A DNA stretch of 64,000 nt from Comamonadaceae bacterium (GTDB taxonomy: Bacteria > Pseudomonadota > Gammaproteobacteria > Burkholderiales > Burkholderiaceae_C). The first letter of the stretch is position 1, and the number at the start of each line of letters is the position of its first letter. The notes beneath the pieces were generated by a model that saw only the letters and a list, made by a program, of their open reading frames with translations, made no database searches and was not told the origin of the DNA. A program made the position numbers and the translations under genes. This document shows, in pieces, positions 28,468 to 37,239 of this stretch. The stretch lies in NCBI GenBank assembly GCA_021299875.1, contig JAJTEW010000005.1, forward strand, positions 97,370 through 161,369, read 5' to 3'.

Positions 28468-29475
28468 ATGATGAAACGCAGAAATTTGGTGGCCCTGATT
28501 GCAGGCACTTTCTTGGTGGCCTCCAGCGCCATGGCCCAGTTTGCCGATCGCAACATCAAGTTCACCAACGGCGTGAACGAAGACCACCCGGTCGGAGTGG
28601 GCGTGAAGAAAATGCAAGAAGTGCTGGCGGCCAAAACCGGCGGTAAGATGAAGATCACCGCCTTCTGGGGCGGTGCTGCGGGCGGCGATTTGCCCGCGAC
28701 TCAGGCACTGCGTGCCGGCACCCAAGAAATGGTGTGCACCTCCAGCTCGCCCTTGGTGGGCATTGTCAAAGAGTTGGGGGTGTTCGATTTGCCATTCTTG
28801 TTTGCCAATGAAAAAGAAGCCGATGCGGTGCTCGATGGCCCTGCGGGCAGATTTTTCAATGCCCGACTCGAAGCGGCTGGCTTGGTGAATCTGGCTTATT
28901 GGGAAAACGGTTTCCGCAACCTCACCAACAGCAAGCGCCCAGTCACCAAATTGGAGGATTTTGACGGTGTCAAAGTTCGTGTGATGCAGAACAACATCTT
29001 TCTGGACACCTTCAGGACCCTGGGCACCAACGCCGTGCCCATGGCTTTTGGCGAGGTGTTCACCGCACTGGAAACCAAGACCATTGATGGCCAAGAAAAC
29101 CCCTTCGTGACGATTGAGACTTCCAAGTTCAACGAAGTGCAGAGGTTCTTGAGTGTCACGCGACATGCCTACACGCCTTTCCTGGTTCTTTACAGCAAAA
29201 AACTGTGGGACCAGCTCAACCCACAAGAGCAAGCGGTGTTGCGTGAAGCTGCCATGGAAGGCCAAAAAGTCCAGCGTGCTGCCAACCGTGCACTCAACGA
29301 AAGATCTTTGGCTTCACTCAAAACCAAGGGCATGCAGGTGAACGAGGTCAGTGCTGCAGAACAAAACCGCATCCGCGCGCGCGTGGCTTCGGTGTACGAC
29401 AAGCACAAAGACTCGATCGGTGCTGATGCCATCAAAGCTGTGCAAGACGAGTTGCGCAAGGCTCGCGGCGGTTGA
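28468..29475 (+). CDS. dctP: TRAP transporter substrate-binding protein (DctP)
   Basis: 335 residues. A signal peptide ends near residue 24 (FLVASSAMAQ). RNLTNSKRPVTKLEDFDGVKVRVM contains the conserved substrate-carboxylate Arg region of DctP. The start is the first of two ATGs at 28468, behind the strong RBS AAAGGAGAC. The binding protein feeds DctQM just upstream. Substrate is likely a hexonate or related acid, judged from the dehydratases on either side. Confidence 0.93.
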   Translation: MMKRRNLVALIAGTFLVASSAMAQFADRNIKFTNGVNEDHPVGVGVKKMQEVLAAKTGGKMKITAFWGGAAGGDLPATQALRAGTQEMVCTSSSPLVGIVKELGVFDLPFLFANEKEADAVLDGPAGRFFNARLEAAGLVNLAYWENGFRNLTNSKRPVTKLEDFDGVKVRVMQNNIFLDTFRTLGTNAVPMAFGEVFTALETKTIDGQENPFVTIETSKFNEVQRFLSVTRHAYTPFLVLYSKKLWDQLNPQEQAVLREAAMEGQKVQRAANRALNERSLASLKTKGMQVNEVSAAEQNRIRARVASVYDKHKDSIGADAIKAVQDELRKARGG

Positions 29476-29522
29476 TCTTCAACCCTGTCTCGGAGCCACT
29501 TTTGCAGTGGGCTGAGTCCAGG

Positions 29523-29554
29523 AGCTCCACAGCCAGAAGCTGTGGGGCTTTTTT
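29523..29554 (+). terminator. Rho-independent terminator after the TRAP operon
   Basis: AGCTCCACAGC pairs with GCTGTGGGGCT (one G-T pair) around a 5-nt loop, followed by TTTTTT. It lies between dctP and the enolase-superfamily gene, so the latter needs read-through or its own promoter. Confidence 0.8.
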
Positions 29555-29575
29555 ATCGTCTCGATGGGTGTTCTT

Positions 29576-30766
29576 ATGAAAATCACACAACTCGAAACCA
29601 TCCGATTGGGAGAGTTCCCCAACATCATCTGGGTGCGCCTGCACACCGATGAGGGTTTGGTGGGTTTGGGCGAAACCTTCATGGGGGCACAAGCGGTCGA
29701 GGCGTATTTGCACGAATGGGTCGCGCCCAAACTGGTGGGTCAAGACCCGCTGGCCATCGAGTCGCGCCAGCGCGACATCACCGGCTATCTGGGTTGGCGC
29801 GGGTCCGGAGTCGAGACGCGTGGCAACTCGGCGGTGGACATTGCGCTGTGGGACATTTTTGGCAAGGCTGCGGGCATGCCGGTCTACACAGCCTTGGGCG
29901 GCAAGAGCCGCGACGAGATTCGCGTGTACAACACCTGCGCGGGTTACCAGTACATCCGCAGCAACGTGAACCAGACCAGCAGCAATTGGGGGCTGGGCAA
30001 CAACGCCGGACCTTATGAAGACCTGCAAGGCTTTTTGCACCGCGCCGACGAGGTGGCCGAGTCGCTGCTGTCCGAAGGCATCACCGGCATGAAGATCTGG
30101 CCCTTTGATGTGGCGGCAGAAAAATCGAACGGCCAGTACATCAGCCCGCAAGACCTGAACACCGCGCTGGAGCCTTTTCGCAAGATCCGCCATGCGGTGG
30201 GCGACAGAATGGACATCATGGTGGAGTTCCACAGCCTTTGGCGCTTGCCCATGGCGCAAAAGATTTCACGTGCGCTGCAGGAGTTCGACACCTTCTGGCA
30301 CGAAGACGCGATCCGCATGGACAGCCTCGATTTGCTCAAGCAGTATGCGGTGGACTGCAAGGCCTTGATTTGCGCGAGCGAAACGCTCAGCTACAAATGG
30401 GGATTCAAAGACTATTTACAAACCGGCGTGGCGGGCGTGGCCATGCTCGATTTGAGTTGGTGCGGTGGGCTGACCGAAGCCCGCAAAATCGCCGCCATGG
30501 CAGACGCCTGGCAGCTGCCCGTGGCTCCCCACGACTGTACCGGGCCGGTGGTGTGGGCGGCCTCTACCCACCTGTCACTGCACGCACCCAATGCCTTGAT
30601 TCAGGAGAGCGTTCGCGCTTTTTACAGCGGCTGGTACAAAGAGCTGGTGACCGAATTGCCACAAGTGAAAAACGGCATGATCAGTCTGAACGACAAGCCG
30701 GGTCTGGGTCTGGAGTTGCTGCCTGACCTGCACCAACGTGTCGATGCCGTGGTGCGTTTGAGTTGA
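29576..30766 (+). CDS. Enolase-superfamily sugar-acid dehydratase (mandelate racemase/muconate lactonizing enzyme family)
   Basis: 396 residues from the ATG at 29576; an ATG at 29564 adds four residues. After the capping domain, the barrel shows a K-x-W motif (GMKIWPFD), Mg ligands in IMVEFHSLW, FWHEDAIRM and ICASETLSY, and the His/Asp dyad region VAPHDCTGPV. This layout fits an acid-sugar dehydratase that gives a 2-keto-3-deoxy acid. It lies downstream of the GntR-TRAP genes and would feed KdgK/DgoK. Which sugar acid is used cannot be told from sequence. Confidence 0.85.
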   Translation: MKITQLETIRLGEFPNIIWVRLHTDEGLVGLGETFMGAQAVEAYLHEWVAPKLVGQDPLAIESRQRDITGYLGWRGSGVETRGNSAVDIALWDIFGKAAGMPVYTALGGKSRDEIRVYNTCAGYQYIRSNVNQTSSNWGLGNNAGPYEDLQGFLHRADEVAESLLSEGITGMKIWPFDVAAEKSNGQYISPQDLNTALEPFRKIRHAVGDRMDIMVEFHSLWRLPMAQKISRALQEFDTFWHEDAIRMDSLDLLKQYAVDCKALICASETLSYKWGFKDYLQTGVAGVAMLDLSWCGGLTEARKIAAMADAWQLPVAPHDCTGPVVWAASTHLSLHAPNALIQESVRAFYSGWYKELVTELPQVKNGMISLNDKPGLGLELLPDLHQRVDAVVRLS

Positions 30767-30769
30767 ACA

Positions 30770-30794
30770 AAAAGGGGCCAGTCGGGCCCCTTTT
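30770..30794. terminator. Bidirectional terminator between enolase-superfamily gene and SDR gene
   Basis: AAAAGGGGCC pairs with GGCCCCTTTT around a 5-nt loop. It ends two converging operons. Confidence 0.85.
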
Positions 30795-30828
30795 GTCACA
30801 GGACTTGGACGATCACAGCCTCGGCCCA

Positions 30829-31578
30829 TCAACCGCGCCCAACAAAGGGCATGTTGGTGGCCATGACAGTGGTGAACAGAATATTGGCTGACAAAGGCAG
30901 GCGGGCCATGGTCAGGAAGGTTTCGACCACGGCGCTCATGTCCATGCGCGGCTCGGCTTTGATGCTCAGGTCGGCCTGGTGCACGCCCGAGGCCATTTTG
31001 AGCGTCATGTCGGAGGCCACATTGCCGATGTCGATCTGGCCCACCGCAATGCTGTAAGGGCGACCGTCAAGCGAGGCGGCGCGGGTCAGGCCCGAGATGG
31101 CGTGTTTGGTGGCGGTGTAGGCGATCGAGCCCGGGCGCGGCACATGGGCCGAGATCGAGCCGTTGTTGACGATGCGGCCGCCTTGCGGACTTTGCTCTTG
31201 CATCAGCTTGAAGGCATGCGACAAGGTGTAAAACGCGCCGTTCAGGTTGATGTCCACCGCACGGCGCCATTCGTCGCCCGACAGGTCGCCCGGCAAGGTA
31301 TAGGGCAGAGAGATGCCGGCGTTGTTGAACACCAAGTCGAGTCGGCCAAAGCGCGCTCGAATCTGCTCAAACAGGGCTTTGACTTCAGGCTCTTTGGACA
31401 GGTCGGTGGGGATGGCGTGGGCGTTGCCAGCGTTGGCACCCGCTTCGGCCACGGTAGAGGTCAGCGCGTCGGCGCGGCGGCCGACCAGCACGACTTGCCA
31501 GCCTTCTTTGAGCAAAGCCAGGGCGCAAGCTTTGCCGATGCCGGAACTGGCACCGGTGACGAGGGCGATTTGGGACAT
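30829..31578 (-). CDS. SDR family oxidoreductase, last gene of the idonate/gluconate run
   Basis: 249 residues, classical SDR: TGASSGIGKA cofactor loop at residues 8-17, NNAGIS, GSIS and the catalytic YTATK. VGRRADAL after beta-2 has Arg, suggesting NADP. The C-terminus TVMATNMPFVGRG replaces the usual SDR end. It lies 40 nt after idnD on the same strand. It may oxidise or reduce another polyol or keto-acid in the pathway. Confidence 0.82.
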   Translation of the reverse strand: MSQIALVTGASSGIGKACALALLKEGWQVVLVGRRADALTSTVAEAGANAGNAHAIPTDLSKEPEVKALFEQIRARFGRLDLVFNNAGISLPYTLPGDLSGDEWRRAVDINLNGAFYTLSHAFKLMQEQSPQGGRIVNNGSISAHVPRPGSIAYTATKHAISGLTRAASLDGRPYSIAVGQIDIGNVASDMTLKMASGVHQADLSIKAEPRMDMSAVVETFLTMARLPLSANILFTTVMATNMPFVGRG

Positions 31579-31618
31579 GGTGAGAACTTTCTAGAGAGGG
31601 CTGGAAAATGCCTGATTT

Positions 31619-32659
31619 TCAGGCGTTTTGAAAAGAAATCTGTACCTTGAGCGACTGGCTTTTGTCGGCGGCCAAGTCAAAGGCTTCGATCGCGCGGTCC
31701 ACCGGCAAGATGCCGGTGATCACGGGTTTGCCGTTGACCAGGCCTTCGTTCAAAAAACGCACGGCGGTGGCGAATTCGGCATGGAAGCGGAAGGTGCCGC
31801 GCAGGTCCACCTCTTTGGCCACGATTTGCGTCATGGGCAGGCTGATGTCGCCGCCCATGCCCACGGTGATCAGCACGCCCCGCGGCACGATGGTGTCCAG
31901 GCCCATGCGCAAAGCGGCTTCGCTGCCCGAGGCTTCGAAGACGGTGTCGAACTGGCCTTTGTCCAACTTGTAGGCATCCAGACCTTGGGCCTGGGTCTTG
32001 AGGTTGATGGTCTCGTCTGCGCCCATCGCCTTGGCGCACTTCAAAGGCAAATCGGCGATGTCGGCGGCCACGATGCGGGCGGCACCTGCACGGCGCAAAG
32101 CACCAATCAAGAGCGAGCCAATGGGGCCGCAACCGGTCACCAGCACCTGCTTGCCCAGCACGCTGCCGGCGCGCTGGATGGCGTGCAAGCCCACCGACAA
32201 GGGTTCGGCCAAAGCCGCTTCGGACAGGCTCAGGTGGTCGGCAATCGGGTGGGCCTGGTAGCCCTCGATGATGAGTTGTTCACTGAAACCGCCCTGGATG
32301 TGCGGGAACGGCATGGCACTGCCGTAAAAGCGCATATTCAGACAATGGTTGTGCTGACCGGCCTGACAAAAACGGCAGTGACCGCAAGGGCGCGAAGGTG
32401 AGATGGCGATGCGCTGGCCTTGGCTGGCACCTCGTACGCCCGAGCCCACACCATCGACCACACCTGAAATTTCATGCCCCAGCGCAATCGGTTGTTTGAT
32501 GCGCACCGTACCAAAACCACCGTGTTGGTAATAGTGCAAGTCGGAGCCGCAAATGCCGCCATAGGCGACATTCACGCGCAGTTGGTGCTCTCCCAATGGG
32601 GGCAATTCGGTGTCTTCGATGCGCAGGTCTTGGGCCGAGTGGCAAACAACGGATTTCAT
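31619..32659 (-). CDS. idnD: L-idonate 5-dehydrogenase
   Basis: 346 residues, zinc-dependent medium-chain dehydrogenase. Catalytic zinc ligands are in YGGICGSDLHYYQHGG and LGHEISG; structural zinc Cys residues are in RPCGHCRFCQAGQHNHC; the Rossmann loop is VTGCGPIGSLL. IdnD oxidises L-idonate to 5-keto-D-gluconate. idnO, the next step, lies 33 nt upstream on the same strand, which supports the assignment over sorbitol or threonine dehydrogenase. Confidence 0.87.
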   Translation of the reverse strand: MKSVVCHSAQDLRIEDTELPPLGEHQLRVNVAYGGICGSDLHYYQHGGFGTVRIKQPIALGHEISGVVDGVGSGVRGASQGQRIAISPSRPCGHCRFCQAGQHNHCLNMRFYGSAMPFPHIQGGFSEQLIIEGYQAHPIADHLSLSEAALAEPLSVGLHAIQRAGSVLGKQVLVTGCGPIGSLLIGALRRAGAARIVAADIADLPLKCAKAMGADETINLKTQAQGLDAYKLDKGQFDTVFEASGSEAALRMGLDTIVPRGVLITVGMGGDISLPMTQIVAKEVDLRGTFRFHAEFATAVRFLNEGLVNGKPVITGILPVDRAIEAFDLAADKSQSLKVQISFQNA

Positions 32660-32692
32660 GGCAGGTCTTTGGGGTTGAATGAGGGAAGAATC

Positions 32693-33460
32693 TTAGAGTG
32701 TTGCGGTCACGCCGCCATCGACATACAAAATGTGGCCGTTCACAAAGCGTGAGGCGTCACTGGCCAAAAAGACCGCCGCGCCGCCCAGGTCTTGCACATC
32801 GCCCCAGCGCCGGCTGGGCGTGCGGCCCACCAGCCAGCTGCTGAAAGTGGGGTCATCGACCAGCTTCTGGTTCAGTTCGGTTTTGAAGTAGCCCGGGCCA
32901 ATGCCGTTGACGTTGATGCCAAACTGGCCCCAGTCAATCGCCATGCCCTTGGTGAGCATCTTCACCGCGCCTTTGGTGGCGGTGTAAGGTGCAATGCCGG
33001 GGCGACCCAGCTCACTTTGCACAGAGCAAATGTTGATGATCTTACCGCGACCACGCGGGATCATTTTTTTGGCCACCGCCTGGCCCACGAAGTACACGCT
33101 GTCCAGGTTGGTCTTCATGATCGTGTGCCAGTCGCTGTCGGCATATTCGTGCAGCGGTCCACGAATCTGCATGCCCGCGTTGTTGATCAGAATATCGATC
33201 GGGCCTTCGGCCTCGATCTGCTCTACCGCTGCGCGCACGCTGTCGGCATCGGTCACGTCAAACACCGCCGTGCTGACCGACAAGCCTTGGGCTTGCAGCG
33301 CATGTGCTGCGGCCTCTACCTTGCTGGCCGTGCGGCCATTCAAGATGACATGGGCCCCGGCTTGCCCCAGGGCATCGGCCAGTGCCAGGCCGATGCCTGC
33401 AGAAGAGCCCGTGATCAGGGCGCGGCGGCCGGTGAGTTGGAAAGAGTCCAAAACTTTCAT
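32693..33460 (-). CDS. idnO: Gluconate 5-dehydrogenase (5-keto-D-gluconate reductase)
   Basis: 255 residues from the ATG at 33460, which overlaps the dctM stop by 4 nt. LTGRRALITGSSAGIGLALA, ILNGRTASKV (Arg, NADP-type), NNAGMQIRGPLHEY and the active-site YTATKGAVKMLTKGMAIDW are typical of IdnO/Gno. It reduces 5-ketogluconate to gluconate, which the gluconokinase gene in the same run then phosphorylates. Confidence 0.88.
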   Translation of the reverse strand: MKVLDSFQLTGRRALITGSSAGIGLALADALGQAGAHVILNGRTASKVEAAAHALQAQGLSVSTAVFDVTDADSVRAAVEQIEAEGPIDILINNAGMQIRGPLHEYADSDWHTIMKTNLDSVYFVGQAVAKKMIPRGRGKIINICSVQSELGRPGIAPYTATKGAVKMLTKGMAIDWGQFGINVNGIGPGYFKTELNQKLVDDPTFSSWLVGRTPSRRWGDVQDLGGAAVFLASDASRFVNGHILYVDGGVTATL

Positions 33461-34740
33461 CGCATCAACATCCATTTGAGTGGCACCATCACCAAGCTGG
33501 GGAAGGCAATCAGCGAGCCCATGACGACAACCTGAGACAACAGGAAAGGCATGACGCCACGGATGACATCGTGCATCGGGATGCGTCCCACGCCGCACAC
33601 CACATTGAGCACCGTGCCCACAGGCGGGGTGAGCAAACCGATGGCGTTGTTCATGATGAACAGCACGCCGAAATAAACCGGGTCAATGCCCGCCTCTCGC
33701 ACCAAAGGCATCAACACCGGCGTGAGGATCAGCACTGTGGGCGCAAAGTCCAGCGCGGTGCCCACAATCATCACCAACAGCATCAGCATCACCATCAGCA
33801 GGGTTTTGTTGTCGATGAACGGCCGCAAAATTTCGACAATCTGCGCAGGAATATTGGCCACCGTGATCAACCAGGCCGACACCAGCGCCGCCGCTACCAA
33901 AAACATCACCACCGAAGAGGTTTTGGCGGCCGACAAAATGATGCGGTACAGATCCTTGACTTTGATTTCGCGGTAGATGAACAGGCCCACGAACAAGGAA
34001 TACACCACCGCCACCACCGCCGCTTCTGTGGGCGTGAAAACGCCCATCTTCATGCCGCCAATGATGGTGATGGCCAGCAGGTAAGACCAAAACGCGTTGA
34101 TGGTCACCGAGATGCGTTCTTTGAACGGCACTTTTTCGGCCACCTCCACCTTGTCTTTGCGGGCAACGATCCACCAGGTCACGATCAGGGCAAAACCCAT
34201 CATGAGCCCCGGAAAAATGCCCGCCATGAAGAGTTTGGAGATCGACACGCCGCCGATCACGCCAAACAAGATGAAACCAATCGACGGCGGAATCACTGGC
34301 GCGATGATGCCGCCCGCTGCGATCAGTCCAGCCGAGCGGTCCATGCGGTAACCGGCTTTGCGCATCATGGGCAGCAAGACGGCGGCCAGTGCTGCCGTGT
34401 CGGCCACAGCCGAGCCCGATAAGCTGGCCATGACAATGGCCGCGAACACTGCCACATAACCCAGGCCACCACGGAAATGTCCCACCCAAACCATGGCCGA
34501 ATTGACAATTCGCCGGCTCATGCCGCCCGCGTTCATCAACTCGCCCGCCAGCATGAAAAAGGGCACGGCCATCAACGGAAAGTTGTCGGCTCCATTGATC
34601 AGGTTTTGCGACACGATTTGCGTGTCGAAGTTGTCCAAGTGCAGCATCAGAGCCACGCCAGAGACCAGCAGTGAAAAGGCCAGTGGCATGCCCAGCGCCA
34701 TGGCGGCGAGCAGCGAAACTATGAAAACAATCACGGTCAT
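33457..34740 (-). CDS. dctM: TRAP transporter large permease (DctM), second system
   Basis: 427 residues with the same signatures as the first DctM: LMAVPFFMLAGELMNAGGMS, SGSAVADTAALAAVLLPMM, IIAPVIPPSIGFILFGVIGG and NNAIGLLTPPVGTVLNVVCG. The two DctM proteins are clear paralogues, implying duplication of a TRAP cassette with change of substrate. It overlaps both neighbours (dctQ and idnO) by 4 nt, so uptake and catabolism are translated as one unit. Confidence 0.95.
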   Translation of the reverse strand: MTVIVFIVSLLAAMALGMPLAFSLLVSGVALMLHLDNFDTQIVSQNLINGADNFPLMAVPFFMLAGELMNAGGMSRRIVNSAMVWVGHFRGGLGYVAVFAAIVMASLSGSAVADTAALAAVLLPMMRKAGYRMDRSAGLIAAGGIIAPVIPPSIGFILFGVIGGVSISKLFMAGIFPGLMMGFALIVTWWIVARKDKVEVAEKVPFKERISVTINAFWSYLLAITIIGGMKMGVFTPTEAAVVAVVYSLFVGLFIYREIKVKDLYRIILSAAKTSSVVMFLVAAALVSAWLITVANIPAQIVEILRPFIDNKTLLMVMLMLLVMIVGTALDFAPTVLILTPVLMPLVREAGIDPVYFGVLFIMNNAIGLLTPPVGTVLNVVCGVGRIPMHDVIRGVMPFLLSQVVVMGSLIAFPSLVMVPLKWMLMR

Positions 34741-35276
34741 TTGGAGGCCCCTTGGGTGTGGGCGATCGCGATTTCTTCAGAGTCTTGCACTTGGATCAAA
34801 TCGGTCTCTTTGAATTTTCCTTGTGCCAGATGCACCAGTTTGCCCAAGATCATCAGACCCATGGCCACGCTGGTGACATAGCCTACTCCATAGACCCAGC
34901 TCATGGGGATTTCCGTCACGGCCGAGCGTGTGGTGGCGTTGATGCCGTGTTGTTTGAGGGTGCCGTAAAACATCAGACTGCAGCAGCCCAGCATCAGCAG
35001 GTTGGACACAGCGAAAGCCCATTTTTTGCCGCGAAGGCTGAGCTTGCGCACGATGGAGTCCAAGCCCAAGTGACCGTTTTCACGCATGGTGACAATGGCC
35101 CCCAGGAAGGTGATCCAGATGAATAAAAACCGCGACAACTCTTCTGAGCTGATGATGCCGTCGTTGAAGCCGTAGCGCAGCACCACGTTGCCAAAGACCA
35201 TGACCACCATGGCCGACAACATGATGACCAGCGTGACTTCGGCCAGCTTGAAGAAAAGGTCGTTGATTTTTTTCAT
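34737..35276 (-). CDS. dctQ: TRAP transporter small permease (DctQ), second system
   Basis: 179 residues from the ATG at 35276, with four hydrophobic helices. VVMVFGNVVLRYGFNDGIIS matches the first DctQ closely. A hairpin with T-run separates it from the upstream binding-protein gene. The stop overlaps dctM by 4 nt. Confidence 0.93.
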   Translation of the reverse strand: MKKINDLFFKLAEVTLVIMLSAMVVMVFGNVVLRYGFNDGIISSEELSRFLFIWITFLGAIVTMRENGHLGLDSIVRKLSLRGKKWAFAVSNLLMLGCCSLMFYGTLKQHGINATTRSAVTEIPMSWVYGVGYVTSVAMGLMILGKLVHLAQGKFKETDLIQVQDSEEIAIAHTQGASK

Positions 35277-35285
35277 ACGGAAATC

Positions 35286-35312
35286 AAAAAAAGCCCCCTC
35301 CACGGAGGGGGC
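35286..35312 (-). terminator. Intra-operon hairpin with T-run between dctP and dctQ
   Basis: GCCCCCTCC pairs with GGAGGGGGC with a very short loop and is followed on the minus strand by seven T. It lies after dctP and before dctQ. It could end most transcripts or protect the dctP message from decay, giving more binding protein than permease. Confidence 0.75.
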
Positions 35313-35330
35313 GTGTTGCCGGTCAAACGA

Positions 35331-36305
35331 TCACTTGGTGTCTTCGATGGCTTTGAGCAAAGCCGGGCCGTTTTTCTCGCCAAAAGTTTTGGCAATCTCT
35401 GCCGACACGATCCTTTGGAACGGGGCCATGTCGACGTTCTCGATCACTTGCATTCCGGACTTCTTCAAGTCAGCCACCACCTTGCCCGCGTTGGACGCGT
35501 TCAAGCTGCGTTGGAAAGTGGCCGCTTCGCGTGCCGCATCCACCATCACTTTTTGGTAGTTGGCCGGCAGGCTGTCGAACTTGGCCTTGTTCATGGCCAC
35601 CACCAAAGGCGAGTACACGTGGTTGCTCACCGTCAGGTGCTTTTGCACTTCAAAAAACTTGGACGACCAGGTCACGTTGATCGGGTGCTCTTGTGCGTCA
35701 AAGGTGCCGGTTTCCAGAGCGGTGTACAGCTCGGCAATCGGCATGGGCGAAGGGTTCATGCCCAGCAGGCGAAAGGCCTGGATGTGGTACGGGTTGGGTG
35801 TGGAGCGGATTTTCAGGCCCCGCAAATCCTCGGGTTTGTTGACTGGACGTTTGTTGTTGGTGAAGGCACGCCAGCCGTTTTCCCAATAGGCCAAGCCTTT
35901 CAAGCCGTGTGGGGCCAGTTCGTTGAGCACGCCCGTGCCCACCGCACCGTCGAGCACGTTGTAGGCGTGTTGCGCGCTGCGGAATACAAATGGCAGTTCC
36001 ATCGCTGCGGTGTTGGGCACGATGCCGTTGAAGTTGGAGGCGCCGCTGGAGACGATGTCGATCGTGCCGCCGCGTGTGCCGTTGATCATGGCCGCGTCGT
36101 TGCCCAATTGGTTGGCTGGGAACACGGTGATTTCCACGTCGCCATTGGTGCGTTGCTTGACCAGCTCAGCCAGCTTCAGGGCGGCGGCGTGCTGGCCGTC
36201 GGTGGGGTTGACCGCGTGGCCCATTTTCAGGTTGAACTTGGCGGCGTAAGCGCTGGAGCCGACGGCGGCCACAAGGCAGGCGAGAAGAATGCGAGAAAGT
36301 TTCAT
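35331..36305 (-). CDS. dctP: TRAP transporter substrate-binding protein (DctP), second system
   Basis: 324 residues from the ATG at 36305. The signal peptide is MKLSRILLACLVAAVGSSA with cleavage near AYA-AK. NNKRPVNKPEDLRGLKIRST holds the conserved carboxylate-binding Arg. Given the idonate, gluconate and gluconokinase genes in the same run, the substrate is probably gluconate, idonate or a ketogluconate. Confidence 0.92.
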   Translation of the reverse strand: MKLSRILLACLVAAVGSSAYAAKFNLKMGHAVNPTDGQHAAALKLAELVKQRTNGDVEITVFPANQLGNDAAMINGTRGGTIDIVSSGASNFNGIVPNTAAMELPFVFRSAQHAYNVLDGAVGTGVLNELAPHGLKGLAYWENGWRAFTNNKRPVNKPEDLRGLKIRSTPNPYHIQAFRLLGMNPSPMPIAELYTALETGTFDAQEHPINVTWSSKFFEVQKHLTVSNHVYSPLVVAMNKAKFDSLPANYQKVMVDAAREAATFQRSLNASNAGKVVADLKKSGMQVIENVDMAPFQRIVSAEIAKTFGEKNGPALLKAIEDTK

Positions 36306-36344
36306 GGTGTGGTCTAGGGTTGGTTTAAAGGACTGTCGCAAAAC

Positions 36345-36683
36345 TCAATCGGTGGGCAGCGCATATTCATTTGCGCTGAAAACGGTGTGAAAAACGTTGC
36401 CATCGAACATGGCGATCATGTCTTTCGATACTTCTTTGCTTTTCATGCGCACCTCGGAGGCCAGAGCGATCTCGATCGCCTCGCGGCTGGGGTAGCGCAC
36501 AGCCAGCACCATGCCGAAGTGCGGGTCGTTGGTGTCGCTTTCCACCTGCCGCAGCACGCGCACTTCTTGGGCACCGGGGAAGCGTGTCCACAGAGGCACC
36601 AGGTTCTCGTGGATGTAGCGGTTGAAGGCTTCTTCAAGGCCCGGTTTGACTTGGCCTTGGAAAAATGCGCAGCGGATGAACAT
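36345..36683 (-). CDS. Small unknown protein, possibly dimeric alpha-beta barrel
   Basis: 112 residues. MFIRCAFFQGQVKPGLEEAFN, an acidic middle with HFGMVLAVRYPSREAIEIAL, and a C-terminal strand GNVFHTVFSANEY suggest a ferredoxin-like fold of the antibiotic-monooxygenase/EthD/Dabb group. It is embedded between gluconokinase (18 nt) and dctP (39 nt) in the sugar-acid operon. No catalytic function can be assigned; a small isomerase or a dimeric sensor would fit. Confidence 0.65.
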   Translation of the reverse strand: MFIRCAFFQGQVKPGLEEAFNRYIHENLVPLWTRFPGAQEVRVLRQVESDTNDPHFGMVLAVRYPSREAIEIALASEVRMKSKEVSKDMIAMFDGNVFHTVFSANEYALPTD

Positions 36684-36701
36684 GATGAATCCTTGTAAAA
36701 A

Positions 36702-37226
36702 TCAAAGGGCCGGATGCAGGCGGCTATGCAACGCCTGGAGCGCTTGCGCGACCAAGTCTTGCACGGGTTCGGTGATCGGCAGGCGGATGACATCGGTCTC
36801 ATCGGCCTGGGGTTTTTCGAGAGTGCGGAACTGGCTGTCGAGCAAGCCCGGTTGCATGTAGTGGCCCACGCGCTGGCGCAGGCGTTGCGCAATCAAATCG
36901 AAATCACCATCGAGAAAGATAAAACACACATCTCCCGCTTGTTCGCGGAGGCGATCGCGGTACACCCGCTTGAGGGCCGAGCAGGCGACCACGCGTCCTT
37001 GCGGATGCGCTTGAGCCAAGTACTGGCCGATGCGGTCTAGCCAGGGCCAGCGGTCAAGGTCTTGCAGGGCAATACCCGCCCTCATCTTCCCCACGCTCTC
37101 CGGCAGGTGCAGGTCATCGCCATCCACCATGTCCAGGCCCAGGCGCGCACTCAGGGCCGAAGCCAAGGTGGACTTGCCGCAACCGGAAACCCCCATGACG
37201 ATGAGTCGCAAAGGCAAGGTGTTCAT
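36702..37226 (-). CDS. gntK: Gluconokinase
   Basis: 174 residues. P-loop GVSGCGKST at about residues 13-21; DGDDLHLPESVGKMRAGIALQDLDRWPWL is typical of GntK (substrate Asp and His). VACSALKRVYRDRLRE follows. It makes 6-phosphogluconate, the Edd substrate encoded at 10.4 kb. It lies 13 nt after the 2-hydroxyacid dehydrogenase gene, so co-transcription is likely. Confidence 0.94.
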   Translation of the reverse strand: MNTLPLRLIVMGVSGCGKSTLASALSARLGLDMVDGDDLHLPESVGKMRAGIALQDLDRWPWLDRIGQYLAQAHPQGRVVACSALKRVYRDRLREQAGDVCFIFLDGDFDLIAQRLRQRVGHYMQPGLLDSQFRTLEKPQADETDVIRLPITEPVQDLVAQALQALHSRLHPAL

Positions 37227-37239
37227 GCGGGGCCGTCGA

